Assembly: GCA_040878005.1 (NCBI GenBank)
Contig: JBBDMW010000034.1
Location: 33,892-97,891 of the forward strand
Length of the DNA: 64,000 nucleotides
Direction of reading: 5' to 3'
Source of the DNA: JBBDMW01 sp040878005
GTDB lineage: Bacteria; Chloroflexota; Dehalococcoidia; Lucifugimonadales; Lucifugimonadaceae
Below, in pieces: positions 44,233 through 53,493 of this stretch. The notes below the pieces were generated by a model. The model was not told the origin of the DNA. It saw nothing but the letters and a program-made list of their open reading frames with translations, and did no database searches. Numbering within the stretch: the first letter of the stretch is position 1; each line of letters starts with the position of its first letter. The translations under genes and the position numbers were made by a program.

Positions 44233-45054
44233 ATGGCCATGATCGGCGCAGATAACCGCATAGATGGAGTCACCCCATCCCGTCTTGAGGTCCGGGAAAT
44301 GGCCAGGTCGTTTCCCGCTGAGAGACGCGGCGAAGCGCCCGGAGAGGTGCTGCGGGATATAAGCCTGTCTGTTCGCGCAGGTGAATTTGTCGCCATCGTC
44401 GGCCCGAGCGGATGTGGCAAGAGCACGCTTCTCAACGTTATCGCAGGTCTGCAGGAGCCCACGTCCGGGTACGTGGCCTTGGATGGCGAACGCAACGCCC
44501 GTCGCCTGGGACTCGTGGCGTATATGCACCAGCGAGACCTGCTGCTGCCCTGGCGGACAGTGTTGGAGAATGCACGGCTCGGGCTGGAGCTGCAGGGGAT
44601 GCCTCTCAACGAGGCTAATAGGCGGGCCGGGGATCTTACTGCCCGGTTCGGCCTCGGTGGCGTCGAGCAGGCCTATCCATGGCGGCTATCCGGAGGCATG
44701 CGCCAGCGCGTGGCGCTGCTGCGGGCCACGCTCCCGGACCAGGGCGTCCTGCTCCTGGACGAGCCATTTGGCGCCCTCGACGCCATAACGCGGGCTGACC
44801 TTCAGCAATGGTTGGCGGATGTCCTGGACAGGGAAGACAAGGCGGTCGTCCTCGTGACCCATGACGTGGAAGAGGCCTTGCTGCTTGCTGACCGGGTGCT
44901 TGTGATGTCTTCAAGTCCCGGCCGGATCATCGAAAACATCACCGTGGACCTTCCGCGCCCTCGATCCAGCGAGGTTGTGACCGACAGCCGCTTTGTCGAA
45001 TTAAAACGTCGGCTGCTCGCTGCTCTCGGGCTTCATCGCGGGGCGGCATTGTGA
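44233..45054 (+). CDS. thiZ: Thiamine-precursor ABC transporter, ATP-binding protein
   Basis: A 273-residue ABC ATPase of the nitrate/sulfonate/taurine/HMP group. Walker A is IVGPSGCGKSTLL, the signature RLSGGMRQRVALLRA, Walker B GVLLLDEPFGALDA, the Q-loop YMHQRDLLLPW and the H-loop VVLVTHDVEEALLLA. It powers uptake of a thiamine pyrimidine precursor; the assignment rests on the TPP riboswitch in front and the THI5-like binding protein behind. ATG 44233; the permease start overlaps its stop (GTGA). Confidence 0.88.
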   Translation: MAMIGADNRIDGVTPSRLEVREMARSFPAERRGEAPGEVLRDISLSVRAGEFVAIVGPSGCGKSTLLNVIAGLQEPTSGYVALDGERNARRLGLVAYMHQRDLLLPWRTVLENARLGLELQGMPLNEANRRAGDLTARFGLGGVEQAYPWRLSGGMRQRVALLRATLPDQGVLLLDEPFGALDAITRADLQQWLADVLDREDKAVVLVTHDVEEALLLADRVLVMSSSPGRIIENITVDLPRPRSSEVVTDSRFVELKRRLLAALGLHRGAAL

Positions 45055-45863
45055 GCATCCTGACGACGCCGCCCACCGGCAGCCGTAACCTTGCGAGGCT
45101 TGTCGGCGAATGGGCGCCGGCGCTTGCAATTGGGCTCGTCGCCATTGCGATATGGGAGTTCGCCGTTAGGATTTTTGACGTTCAACGTTGGCTACTGCCT
45201 GCACCCAGCGTGATCGCCGGTGAGATTGGCGCATCCTGGGCGCTCCTCATGAGGCATGCGGCCATCACAGGGCAGGAAGTGGTGATTGGGTTCCTGGTTG
45301 CGGCGGTGGCCGGAGTCGCCCTCGCCACGGCCATCACTCTTTCGAGGTTGCTCGAAAGGTCCATATATCCCTTCGTGATCGCCTCGCAGACGATCCCCAT
45401 CATCACGATCGCACCGCTGCTGCTTGTGTGGATTGGCCCGGACATCACTTCAAAGGTCATCGTGGTGGCCCTGATTTCTTTCTTTCCAATAGTGGTCAAC
45501 CTCGTGGACGGCCTCAGGGCCACCGACCGGGAGATGGCTGACATGCTCCGCACGCTCGGTGCTTCCCGTATGCAGGTCTTCATGAAGCTAAAGGTTCCCA
45601 TGGCGCTGCCGTATCTCTTCTCCGGCCTCAAGATTGCTGCTGTCGTGGCTGTCATAGGGGCTGTGATCGGCGAATGGGTGGGTGCGCAGGGCGGCCTGGG
45701 CTGGCTGATGCGGGTGTCCGCCCCACAGTTCCAGACTGCCCGAGTGTTTGCTTCGATAGTTGTGCTTTCCGCGATGGCTGTGTCGTTGTTCCTGGTAGTA
45801 GCCGCCGTTGAGCGGTGGGCACTGCGCAATTATCCGCGGGCGACGGGGCAGGGGAGTGACTGA
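45051..45863 (+). CDS. thiX: Thiamine-precursor ABC transporter, permease
   Basis: A 270-residue permease of the BPD_transp_1 family with about six membrane helices. The EAA loop that contacts the ATPase is DGLRATDREMADMLRTLGAS. The start is GTG 45051, which overlaps the ATPase stop by four bases. The family is that of SsuC/TauC and ThiX; riboswitch control and the neighbouring ThiY-like protein favour pyrimidine (HMP or formylaminopyrimidine) import. Confidence 0.88.
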   Translation: MSILTTPPTGSRNLARLVGEWAPALAIGLVAIAIWEFAVRIFDVQRWLLPAPSVIAGEIGASWALLMRHAAITGQEVVIGFLVAAVAGVALATAITLSRLLERSIYPFVIASQTIPIITIAPLLLVWIGPDITSKVIVVALISFFPIVVNLVDGLRATDREMADMLRTLGASRMQVFMKLKVPMALPYLFSGLKIAAVVAVIGAVIGEWVGAQGGLGWLMRVSAPQFQTARVFASIVVLSAMAVSLFLVVAAVERWALRNYPRATGQGSD

Positions 45864-45946
45864 ATCGTTTGGCCCTGGGCAGCCCAAATGCCCGCGCTGG
45901 CCGTGGACCCGGAAGTTTGTGAACGCTTGATGAAAGGCTGGCTTGC

Positions 45947-46915
45947 ATGAAGAAGCTGATGGCCGCTGTAGTCCTCGCCATGACCATTTTCAGTTTGGCC
46001 TGTGGCAATGACGAACGACAAAATGTGTCACTTGCGCTGGATTGGTACCCCAACTCAAACCATGCTGGGATATATGAGGCGCTGGGCCGCGGCTTCTTTG
46101 AAGAAGAGGGGCTGGATGTGAATGTGTACACGCCTACTGACCCCGCCTCAATCCTCCAGACGGTGGGCGCTGGCCGAGACGATTTCGGCATCAGCTATCA
46201 GCCGGTGCTGTTGCAGGCCAGGAGTGAAGGCGTGCCGGTGGTGTCCATTGCCGCGGTGTCCCAGCATCCGCTCAACTCCGTCATGACCTTGACATCATCC
46301 GGCCTGGAACGACCCGGCGACCTTGCGGGCAGGCGCATCGGTCATCCGGGGATACCGTCCAACGAGGGAATGCTGGAGACAATGCTCAACGAGGACGGCG
46401 TGTCTATCGACCAGGTGGAGTTGGTAAATGTGGGCTTCGACCTCGCCCAGGCCTTGTTGGGCGGCACTGTCGACGCCATCGTCGGTGCGTACTGGACGCA
46501 TGAGTCTATTCTCATGGAGCTTGAGGGGCACGAGATCAACATCTTGCGCATGGAGGAGTGGGGCGTTCCTGATTTCTATGAGCTGGTGCTGGTGACCAAT
46601 GAAACCATCCTGGCCGAAGACCGAGACGTGGTTGAACAGTTTGTGCGGGCGTTCCGCAGGGGGTACGAAGCAGCCGCGGAAGACCCTCAGGCGTCGATTA
46701 CTTCCCTCATAGAAGCGAATCCTGAAACTGTGAACGAACCACTGGAGCGTGAGGGTGTGGAACTCCTCGTGCCCATGTGGACCGACGCTCCACGGTTCGG
46801 TTGGCAGGAAGAAAGCCGCTGGACGGACTTTGCTGACTGGATGAAGGCCCGCGACTTGATCAACGATGACGTAGACCCGGCTGATGCCTTCACGAACGAG
46901 TTTGTGGAGGATTGA
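45947..46915 (+). CDS. thiY: THI5/NMT1-like substrate-binding lipoprotein
   Basis: A 322-residue binding protein. The signal peptide ends in the lipobox FSLACGND, so it is tethered to the membrane. The mature protein begins with the ThiY/THI5 hallmark SLALDWYPNSNHAGIYEALG and later has HPLNSVMTLTSSGLERPGDL and VDAIVGAYWTHESI. In bacteria this fold binds formylaminopyrimidine or HMP, which the TenA and ThiD encoded nearby can process. ATG 45947; 83 bases after the permease. Confidence 0.9.
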   Translation: MKKLMAAVVLAMTIFSLACGNDERQNVSLALDWYPNSNHAGIYEALGRGFFEEEGLDVNVYTPTDPASILQTVGAGRDDFGISYQPVLLQARSEGVPVVSIAAVSQHPLNSVMTLTSSGLERPGDLAGRRIGHPGIPSNEGMLETMLNEDGVSIDQVELVNVGFDLAQALLGGTVDAIVGAYWTHESILMELEGHEINILRMEEWGVPDFYELVLVTNETILAEDRDVVEQFVRAFRRGYEAAAEDPQASITSLIEANPETVNEPLEREGVELLVPMWTDAPRFGWQEESRWTDFADWMKARDLINDDVDPADAFTNEFVED

Positions 46916-46942
46916 CGATGACTTGTCTCACGTCACGTCCGG

Positions 46943-46976
46943 CCGGCCGGGGTGCGTATTCACTCGCCCCGGCCGG
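46943..46976. terminator. Ten-pair hairpin between convergent thiY and SMP-30 genes
   Basis: CCGGCCGGGG (46943-46952) and CCCCGGCCGG (46967-46976) pair perfectly around a 14-base loop. It sits in the 73-base gap between two genes that end facing each other, so it probably terminates both. There is no T-run on either strand. Confidence 0.65.
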
Positions 46977-46988
46977 TCGCTACGGCAG

Positions 46989-47873
46989 TTATGAATTTCT
47001 AGATGGGTACGCCAGGTGGCCCCTGTGGCCGGTGTTCGGCGCCCGGTAGACCTCACCGCCGCCGAATGTGACGTACAACACGTCCAGGCCCGCCTCGGCG
47101 TAGGTGCAGTTGGTGGGCCGGTCCGCGGGAGCGGGATGAGTCGAAATGACGCGGCCGTTGGGCGCAAAGACGTACACCATTGGCCCCGGCCCACGGTCAT
47201 GGTGACCTGCAGTGGCAACTATGTTGCCGTCGGTCGTCAGGCACATGCCATCGATGCCCCGTCCCGGGCCGAAGTCGTGCAGCACACTGTGGTCGCCCAG
47301 CGATCCGTCGCTGTTGACGGGATACGCCCTGAGCTGTCGGCGCTGGTCCATCTCTCGTGGGCTCTCCGCCACGTACAGCGTCTCCTGGTCGGCAGAAAAC
47401 AGCACGCCGTTGGGCCGTTCAGTGTCAAAAGTCACCCTGTGCACCGACCATGACCCGCCATATACCGGGTCAGCCCTGTATACAGACTCGTGATCCAGTT
47501 CCATCGGCCTGCCGCCGTAGTTGGGGTCACTGAAGAAGATGCGTCCCTGGCTGTCTATCGCCAGGTCGTTCGGCTCGTTGAACGCCTTGCCCTCGAAGTT
47601 GTCGACAACTACCTCCGCCGGGGCGTCCTTCTCGTATCGGACGATGCGGCGTCCGGCGCCTTCACACGCAAAGAGGCGTCCGTGTCGGTCGAAGACCATA
47701 CCGTTCGCACCGTTGGTGTCTTCGCGCCAGACCGTGTTCTCCTTTGAGCCTGGGTCATACCGCCACGTCAGGCTGGCGGCGCACTCGGAGTAAAGCAGCG
47801 CCTCCCCGTCCCATGCTGGGCCCTCCGTCAGGTTTCCCTGCTTCGCAACCAGTTCCCAGTTCCATTCGGCCAT
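46989..47873 (-). CDS. SMP-30/gluconolactonase/LRE family protein
   Basis: A 294-residue beta-propeller. The metal ligands fit the family: the Glu in NLTEGPAWDGEALLYSE, the Asn in FNEPNDLAIDSQGRIFFSDP, the Asn in TERPNGVLFSADQETLYV, and the Asp in GRGIDGMCLTTDGNIV. It is likely a lactonase or hydrolase of unknown substrate. ATG 47873 with AGGGAGA upstream. It lies in tandem with a similar gene at 47937 (63 bases apart), which it resembles block by block. Confidence 0.88.
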   Translation of the reverse strand: MAEWNWELVAKQGNLTEGPAWDGEALLYSECAASLTWRYDPGSKENTVWREDTNGANGMVFDRHGRLFACEGAGRRIVRYEKDAPAEVVVDNFEGKAFNEPNDLAIDSQGRIFFSDPNYGGRPMELDHESVYRADPVYGGSWSVHRVTFDTERPNGVLFSADQETLYVAESPREMDQRRQLRAYPVNSDGSLGDHSVLHDFGPGRGIDGMCLTTDGNIVATAGHHDRGPGPMVYVFAPNGRVISTHPAPADRPTNCTYAEAGLDVLYVTFGGGEVYRAPNTGHRGHLAYPSRNS

Positions 47874-47936
47874 ATCTCGTTCTCCCTGTTCAGGATGTCA
47901 TGTTGGCGTCGATCTGCCCGGTTTGACCGTGAAGCA

Positions 47937-48815
47937 TCAGTTCGGCCAGAGCACATGTCCCTTGAGACCTGTGTCACGAACCCGTAGCAGGTGCCCCTCG
48001 ATGCTGGTCACGTACAGCTCGCCCATATCCGGGCCTGCGAAAGCGCAGTTGGTGGGTCGCTTCGCTGGCGTGGGATGTGTCTCTACTATTCGGCCGCTCG
48101 GCTCGAAGACCGTGATCATCCCACCGGGGCCGGAGACCTCCCAACCGGTGCAGGCGACGATCAGGCCATCGTCGGTCAACGTCATGCCATCGATACCGCG
48201 GTGTGGGCCGAAGTCATGCAGCACGGTATGTTCGCCCAACGAGCCATCGTCATTGACCGGGTAGGCGCGCAGGTCCCGGCTCTCACTGGTCCGGTAGTCG
48301 CTCTGAGCAACGTAGAGGGTCTTGTAGTCCTTCGAGAAAAGCAGGCCGTTCGGCATTGTCGTGTCGAAGGTCCGGCGTACACAAACGTGGCTGCCATCGG
48401 GCTGGGGATCAGCCGACAGGATGGACGAGTGACTTATGCCCACATCTGGATTCACGTCACCCACGCGGTCGCTGAAGTAAATCCTCCCCTGCGGGTCTAT
48501 TGCCAGGTCGTTGGGACTGTTGATACGCCTGCCCTTGAGGCGGTCCACCACCGTGACAGCTTCCACGCCCTCCGCGTAGTGGGCGATGCGGCGGCTCCGG
48601 GTCTCACAGGCGAACAGCCGTCCATTGGCATCAAAGTTCAGCCCGTTCGCTCCGTTCGTTCCGGTGCGCCAGGTTGATACGACTCCGGTCGCAGGATCAA
48701 AGCTCAGCGTACGGTCCATGGCAATATTGCTGAACAGCAGGCGATTGCCGTCCCACGCGGGGCCCTCGGTGATGCTGCCGATCACCGGGATGGCGTCTTC
48801 AAAGTTCCAGGTCAC
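47937..48815 (-). CDS. SMP-30/gluconolactonase/LRE family protein
   Basis: A 292-residue paralogue of the preceding gene, with matching blocks: SITEGPAWDGNRLLFSN, INSPNDLAIDPQGRIYFSDR, TTMPNGLLFSKDYKTLYV and HRGIDGMTLTDDGLIVAC. The frame is open to 48935, but a GTG at 48815 with AAGGAG six bases upstream gives VTWNFEDAIPVIGSITEGP, which lines up with the paralogue's start, so it is preferred. The pair sits between the thiamine transporter and tenA-thiD but on the opposite strand. No link to thiamine is evident. Confidence 0.87.
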   Translation of the reverse strand: MTWNFEDAIPVIGSITEGPAWDGNRLLFSNIAMDRTLSFDPATGVVSTWRTGTNGANGLNFDANGRLFACETRSRRIAHYAEGVEAVTVVDRLKGRRINSPNDLAIDPQGRIYFSDRVGDVNPDVGISHSSILSADPQPDGSHVCVRRTFDTTMPNGLLFSKDYKTLYVAQSDYRTSESRDLRAYPVNDDGSLGEHTVLHDFGPHRGIDGMTLTDDGLIVACTGWEVSGPGGMITVFEPSGRIVETHPTPAKRPTNCAFAGPDMGELYVTSIEGHLLRVRDTGLKGHVLWPN

Positions 48816-49028
48816 GTGTGGCTCCTTGGTAATCAGATTGGCCGCGGCGGCATTATCGGCATGGAAAGGGGCCGGGGCAAGTGCCGCGTCGCGGGCGGCG
48901 TTGCCTTTACTGGGCTGGCAGTCTATTGCCGGCATAAAGTGACAACAGGAATCCAGACGTTATCCTGTTGTCTCCCTGAACTTTCTATACGACATTGATT
49001 GACTAACTGGTACCTGTTCGGAGGCTAC

Positions 49029-49682
49029 GTGTCCGTATCAGACCGACTCAAAGCAGCATCACCCGCACTCTGGGAATCCGCGATCTCCCACCCGTTCATC
49101 AACGAGATGGGAGAGGGATCGCTGGATCCCGAGAAATTCCGTAGGTACTTCATCCAGGACTACGTGTTCGTGAACGACCTGGTGAAGGTGTCAGGAGTGG
49201 CAATAGCGAAAGCGCCGGACCTGGATTCAGCCCGGCCCATCGATGCGTTTCTCGACAACATCCTGGATGCTGAAGACGCAATATTCCTCAGGGCATTTGA
49301 AAGGCTGGGTGTTCCTGAGTCAGAATTTCGCAGTGCTGAACCCCTGCCCACCACAGCCGCGCTCGGCAGCTTCTTGGTGCGGCTTTCGTATGAAGGCTCC
49401 TTTGCTGAGATTTGCTGCGCCTTGTACGTAACGGAGGGCGTTTACCTGGACTGGGCCAACCGGTTGCGGGACCGCGGTGCGCAGCCGGGAGTGCCGCACT
49501 ACCAGGAGTGGATAGACATTCACACGGATGAGTCACTTGGTCCAATGGTGAGGTTCCTGGATGGAGTGCTGGAAGGCACGACAGCGCAAGAGTTCCCCCG
49601 CCTCCAGCAGATATTCGACCTCACCACCCGCTACGAGATCGCCTTCTGGCATATGGCGTACGAGGGAGAGTCATGGCCGTGA
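49029..49682 (+). CDS. tenA: TenA family protein (aminopyrimidine aminohydrolase/thiaminase II)
   Basis: A 217-residue helical TenA protein. Visible family features include [20 protein letters not shown], the segment [16 protein letters not shown], and the central Cys-Cys in [18 protein letters not shown]; the C-terminus [12 protein letters not shown] is typical. TenA salvages degraded thiamine by hydrolysing aminopyrimidine to HMP, the substrate of the next gene's product. GTG 49029, behind a GGAGG four bases upstream, is preferred to the TTG at 48999. It overlaps thiD by ten bases. Confidence 0.88.
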   Translation: MSVSDRLKAASPALWESAISHPFINEMGEGSLDPEKFRRYFIQDYVFVNDLVKVSGVAIAKAPDLDSARPIDAFLDNILDAEDAIFLRAFERLGVPESEFRSAEPLPTTAALGSFLVRLSYEGSFAEICCALYVTEGVYLDWANRLRDRGAQPGVPHYQEWIDIHTDESLGPMVRFLDGVLEGTTAQEFPRLQQIFDLTTRYEIAFWHMAYEGESWP

Positions 49683-50509
49683 ACTCACCCCCGCCGCTGG
49701 CCCTGACCATAGCCGGGTCTGACTCAGGCGGTGGAGCCGGCATACAGGCAGACCTCAAGACATTTGCAGCGCTTGGCGTGTACGGCACATCGGCCATCAC
49801 CGCCATTACGGCCCAGAACACCCGCGGCGTCACGGCAGTACAGGAGATCGACCTCGACATAATCGCCGCGCAGATAGACGCCGTCATGCAGGACATCGGT
49901 GCAGACGTGGTGAAGACGGGGATGCTCTCCAGCGCGCCCATAGTGCGGCTGGTGGCTTCGAAGGCGCGTGAGTACGGCTTCGGGACGTTCGTAGTGGACC
50001 CGGTCATGGTCGCCGCCACAGGCGCAAAGTTGCTGCGAGATGATGCCGTTCAGTCGATCAAGTCTGATCTGCTGCCGCTGGCAACCGTGGTGACGCCGAA
50101 CATCCCCGAGGCACAGGTACTGACCGGCATCGAGATCACGTCGCATGACGACATGCGCGATGCCGCGAAGCTGATCCATGACATGGGCGTCACCCACGTT
50201 GTGGTTAAGGGCGGCCACCTGGACTCTGATTCCAGGAGCACAGACCTGCTGTTCGACGGCAAAGACTTCACAGAGTTCCCGGGCCGACGGGTCCACACCA
50301 CCAGTAACCACGGAACCGGCTGTACGTTTGCCTCAGCCGTGGCTGCGCGCATGGCCTACGGCAGGTCAGTCGAGGAAGCCGTGGGCGAGGCCAAGGCGTT
50401 TGTCTCAGCCGCCATGGCCAGCGCCTTCCCGGTAGGCCACGGCCACGGTCCGTTGAACCACTTCCACGGCTGGTGGCAGTCCTACGACGGCCCCCGCAAC
50501 GGGGTCTGA
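49673..50509 (+). CDS. thiD: Hydroxymethylpyrimidine/phosphomethylpyrimidine kinase
   Basis: A 278-residue ribokinase-fold kinase that phosphorylates HMP and HMP-P for thiamine synthesis. The N-terminal block [20 protein letters not shown] and the anion-hole block [16 protein letters not shown] are conserved, along with [16 protein letters not shown] and [12 protein letters not shown]. It overlaps tenA by ten bases, so the two are co-translated. Together with the imported pyrimidine they form a salvage route; no thiazole genes (thiE, thiM) are present here. Confidence 0.94.
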   Translation: MAVNSPPPLALTIAGSDSGGGAGIQADLKTFAALGVYGTSAITAITAQNTRGVTAVQEIDLDIIAAQIDAVMQDIGADVVKTGMLSSAPIVRLVASKAREYGFGTFVVDPVMVAATGAKLLRDDAVQSIKSDLLPLATVVTPNIPEAQVLTGIEITSHDDMRDAAKLIHDMGVTHVVVKGGHLDSDSRSTDLLFDGKDFTEFPGRRVHTTSNHGTGCTFASAVAARMAYGRSVEEAVGEAKAFVSAAMASAFPVGHGHGPLNHFHGWWQSYDGPRNGV

Positions 50510-50585
50510 GGCTTGTTACCCACCGTGGCCGAAATGTGTTCAACGTCAAGCAGGTGCAGGGTGCCAGCGCAGTAGTGCGCTCCCA

Positions 50586-51049
50586 TCAGCCGGCATGACC
50601 ATCCTGGACAGAACTCAGAGGATTAACCGTCACGCGGCTCAACATCACGGTCCCTGTGTTCTTGAAGTAATGCCGTGATCCTGGTGGCACCAGGACAGCG
50701 TCACCCTGCCGGATGGGATATTCATTGCCGTCAACCCACAAGATGCCGGATCCCTCCGTGATAAACGCCTGGTGCTCCCAGGGATGCGTGTGGTCCGGGC
50801 TGGACTCGCCTGGTGCGTGGCGCACGTACAGCATCACGTAGTTGGGCGCCCCTTCCTCTGGCCCCAGGATTGGGTTCGTCGACCCTTCAAAATTCTTGAT
50901 CACCGGCTCCATATCGTCCTCCAGTATCTCCAGGCAGTTGTCCCCGGAGGATTCTAATGCTGTCGCGACTCCTTCGCCCGCTGGGTGTTGCCACCAGCCC
51001 CTGTTCAGATTATGTAGTATCCAATCGGGCTGAAGTGGAGCTAATTCCA
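50586..51049 (-). CDS. Cupin domain protein
   Basis: A single-domain cupin of about 154 residues. Motif 1 is [20 protein letters not shown], with His, His and Glu ligands, and motif 2 is [20 protein letters not shown] with the last His, so a metal-binding barrel is expected. The function is unknown. The start is uncertain: the frame is open to 51197, across the start of the alcohol dehydrogenase gene on the other strand. TTG 51049 is the first start outside that gene and has no clear ribosome site. Confidence 0.75.
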
Positions 51050-51066
51050 AATACGAGGTGCTTGCA

Positions 51067-52152
51067 ATGACGGAAAAGGTGAAGGGCATCGTTGCGCGCT
51101 CGAAGGGCGCAGGTGTGTCATTGGAGACGGTGCTCGTGCCGAAACCCGGCCCCGGCGAGGCACGCATACAGGTCCAGGCGTGCGGCGTATGCCACACCGA
51201 CCTGCACTATCGCGAGGGCGCGGTCAACGACGACTTTCCTTTCCTGCTGGGCCACGAGGCCGCAGGCGTGGTTGAGAGTGTTGGCGATGGCGTTTCCAAT
51301 GTGGCGCCAGGCGATTTTGTTGTCATAGCCTGGCGGGCGCCATGTGGAACGTGCCGGTCATGCCTGAGAGGCCGCCCCTGGTACTGCTTCGCCAGCCGCA
51401 ACGCCAACCAGAAAATGACCCTCGGTGATGGCACGGAGCTGTCTCCGGCGCTGGGAATCGGCGCATTTGCTGAACTCACTCTCGTAGACGCAGGGCAGGC
51501 CGTCAAGGTGAACCCGGAAGCGAGGCCGGCGGCCGCTGGCCTCATAGGCTGTGGAATCATGGCCGGCCTTGGTGCAGCCCTCAACACTGGCGGTGTCGGC
51601 CGAGGCGATTCCGTGGCCGTGTTTGGCTGTGGCGGCGTAGGCGATGCCGCAATCGCTGGGGCGAGCCTTGGAGGAGCGCTCAAGATAATCGCCGTGGATG
51701 TGGATGACCGGAAGCTGGAGTGGGCGAAGGGCTTCGGCGCAACCCATACGATCAACAGCGCGACTACAGATCCGGTCGAAGCGATACGTGAGCTTACCGG
51801 CGGCAACGGCGTTGACGTGGCCATCGAGGCGGTGGGCAAGCCCGAGACGTACCGGCAGGCGTTCTATGCCCGTGACCACGCCGGCACGCTGGTCCTTGTG
51901 GGTGTGCCGACTCCCGACATGAAGATCGAGTTGCCGATGATTGACGTCTTCGGCCACGGCGGGTCACTAAAGTCTTCATGGTATGGAGACACGCTGCCAA
52001 CCCGAGATTTCCCAATGTTCATTGAGATGTACATGCAGGGTCGGCTGGACCTTGACCGCTTCGTTTCGGAGACCATAGCCCTCGACCAGGTCGAGGAGGC
52101 GTTTCACAAGATGGAGCGCGGCGAAGTGCTCCGGTCTGTGGTCCAGTTCTGA
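51067..52152 (+). CDS. Zinc-dependent alcohol dehydrogenase, S-(hydroxymethyl)mycothiol dehydrogenase-like
   Basis: A 361-residue medium-chain dehydrogenase. The catalytic zinc ligands are in [20 protein letters not shown] and LGHEAAGVV, the structural zinc Cys in [17 protein letters not shown], and the NAD motif is [10 protein letters not shown]. Strings such as [20 protein letters not shown] and [16 protein letters not shown] are very close to MscR, the mycothiol-dependent formaldehyde dehydrogenase of actinobacteria. Whether this organism has mycothiol is not shown in the window. ATG 51067; the frame is open three codons further upstream. Confidence 0.85.
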   Translation: MTEKVKGIVARSKGAGVSLETVLVPKPGPGEARIQVQACGVCHTDLHYREGAVNDDFPFLLGHEAAGVVESVGDGVSNVAPGDFVVIAWRAPCGTCRSCLRGRPWYCFASRNANQKMTLGDGTELSPALGIGAFAELTLVDAGQAVKVNPEARPAAAGLIGCGIMAGLGAALNTGGVGRGDSVAVFGCGGVGDAAIAGASLGGALKIIAVDVDDRKLEWAKGFGATHTINSATTDPVEAIRELTGGNGVDVAIEAVGKPETYRQAFYARDHAGTLVLVGVPTPDMKIELPMIDVFGHGGSLKSSWYGDTLPTRDFPMFIEMYMQGRLDLDRFVSETIALDQVEEAFHKMERGEVLRSVVQF

Positions 52153-52263
52153 CGCGGGAGGCTGCCGAAACTAGTCGTCTATGACGCAAACAAAGAGCCA
52201 CCATTCCTGGTGACCCCCGCCTGGCGGGGCACTCAAGATATGTCCGCTGCCGCGCCAGGCTAT

Positions 52264-52389
52264 TTAGCCGTTGTCCTGTGCTACAAGCGACTTCTTCTTC
52301 GGCGCTTTCAGCTTTGGCTTCTTTACCTTTGGCGTTTCAGACTTCGGCTTCTTCTTTTCCTTCTTGGGTCGATCCGCACCTTTGGGCAT
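52264..52389 (-). CDS. Small lysine-rich protein (41 aa)
   Basis: A 41-residue protein reading MPKGADRPKKEKKKPKSE, then TPKVKKPKLKAPKKKS and LVAQDNG. Fifteen residues are Lys, and repeated Pro-Lys steps give a disordered, highly basic chain likely to bind nucleic acid or the ribosome. ATG 52389 has AAAGGA about ten bases upstream and the frame ends in TAA. Similar Lys/Pro-rich tiny proteins occur widely in high-G+C bacteria without known function. It is probably monocistronic on the minus strand between mscR-like and nucleoside hydrolase genes. Confidence 0.62.
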   Translation of the reverse strand: MPKGADRPKKEKKKPKSETPKVKKPKLKAPKKKSLVAQDNG

Positions 52390-52604
52390 CGTCTCAATCC
52401 TTTCTCAACGCGGGCTACGCCCGTATCGGGAGCTTCGAGTTTGGCTCCCGATGGTTGCCTGTGAACTGGCGCAGCGTTGCCGGCTGGTCGTCATTGCGGT
52501 ACTCAGCCTACGCAGCACGTGCTGAACCTCAATAAGTTTCGTACGCAGACGGGGCCGAATCAACATAGATTCCACTCTGCCTGCCGCTCCGGCTGGAGCA
52601 CATG

Positions 52605-53486
52605 TCACTCAAACACCTCAAAGTATCTTCCGAAGAACAGATCTGCGTCCACACCGACACCCACTTCATGAGGGCCGTCTACGCCAGGTTGCCAGCGTGT
52701 AAGTCCCAGCGCCGCCTCATCCTCCGTTTCGACGCTGGCCGTACCGCGTTCGAACGTGCAAACACCGGTATCGAAAATTGTCACCGCTGCCAGCGGATCA
52801 TGGAACGTGATCAATTCGCGATTCGAAAACCATACCTCGGCCATGTCCAACACAGGCCGGAGCGGCCCCGTCGCAAACCTCTCCCGCACCTCGGACGAAT
52901 CCATGCGGACCTTCGTAGTCACATCAAGCCCAACGGCGCGGAGGCTGTTGGGCTTCGTCCCGAATACCGCCCTCGCAGCGTCAGGGTCGCAGTAGGCGTT
53001 CCATTCGCCCGGCCGCGCCCCTATCTGCTCAACGCCAAACCGCCCGATCATCAACGAAACCCGCTTCAGCAGCGACGCGGTCTCCGGGTGACGTTCGAAA
53101 AGAAGCGCCACGTTGGTCATCGGACCAATTGCCAGTAGGGTCACCTCACCGGGGTTGTCAGAGATCGCCTCGGCCAGGAACTCAACCGCCCTGTCCTCCG
53201 GGAAATTCTCCCGGTGCGGCCACTGGTCCAGTACCGCCGCCTGCGGCGCCTCACCCTGGCGGACCGGCCACCGCAGAGGCTCGGCCGCGCCGGGGAAGGT
53301 GGGAACTTCATCGTGTCCCGAGGCAATGCACAGTGCGCTCGCAAGCCTCGCACGCTCCACTGGCTGACCTGACACCGTGGTGATGCCAAGCAGGTCGCAA
53401 TCCGGGTTTGCCAGCAGGTAGGCCAGGCACACTGCATCGTCGATATCGGAGCCGATGTCAGTGTCCAGCAGGATCTTTTCGGCCAT
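52605..53486 (-). CDS. Inosine/uridine-preferring nucleoside hydrolase family protein
   Basis: A 293-residue nucleoside hydrolase. The calcium-binding DxDxxxDD motif is intact in ILLDTDIGSDIDDAVCLAYL, and the active-site His/Asp pair is in ITFHDPLAAVTIFD. The block LLAIGPMTNVALLFERHPE is also family-typical. It releases ribose and a base from nucleosides or a related N-glycoside. ATG 53486; it follows the enolase-superfamily gene by only seven bases on the minus strand, so the two are co-transcribed. Confidence 0.9.
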   Translation of the reverse strand: MAEKILLDTDIGSDIDDAVCLAYLLANPDCDLLGITTVSGQPVERARLASALCIASGHDEVPTFPGAAEPLRWPVRQGEAPQAAVLDQWPHRENFPEDRAVEFLAEAISDNPGEVTLLAIGPMTNVALLFERHPETASLLKRVSLMIGRFGVEQIGARPGEWNAYCDPDAARAVFGTKPNSLRAVGLDVTTKVRMDSSEVRERFATGPLRPVLDMAEVWFSNRELITFHDPLAAVTIFDTGVCTFERGTASVETEDEAALGLTRWQPGVDGPHEVGVGVDADLFFGRYFEVFE

Positions 53487-53493
53487 GCGAACC

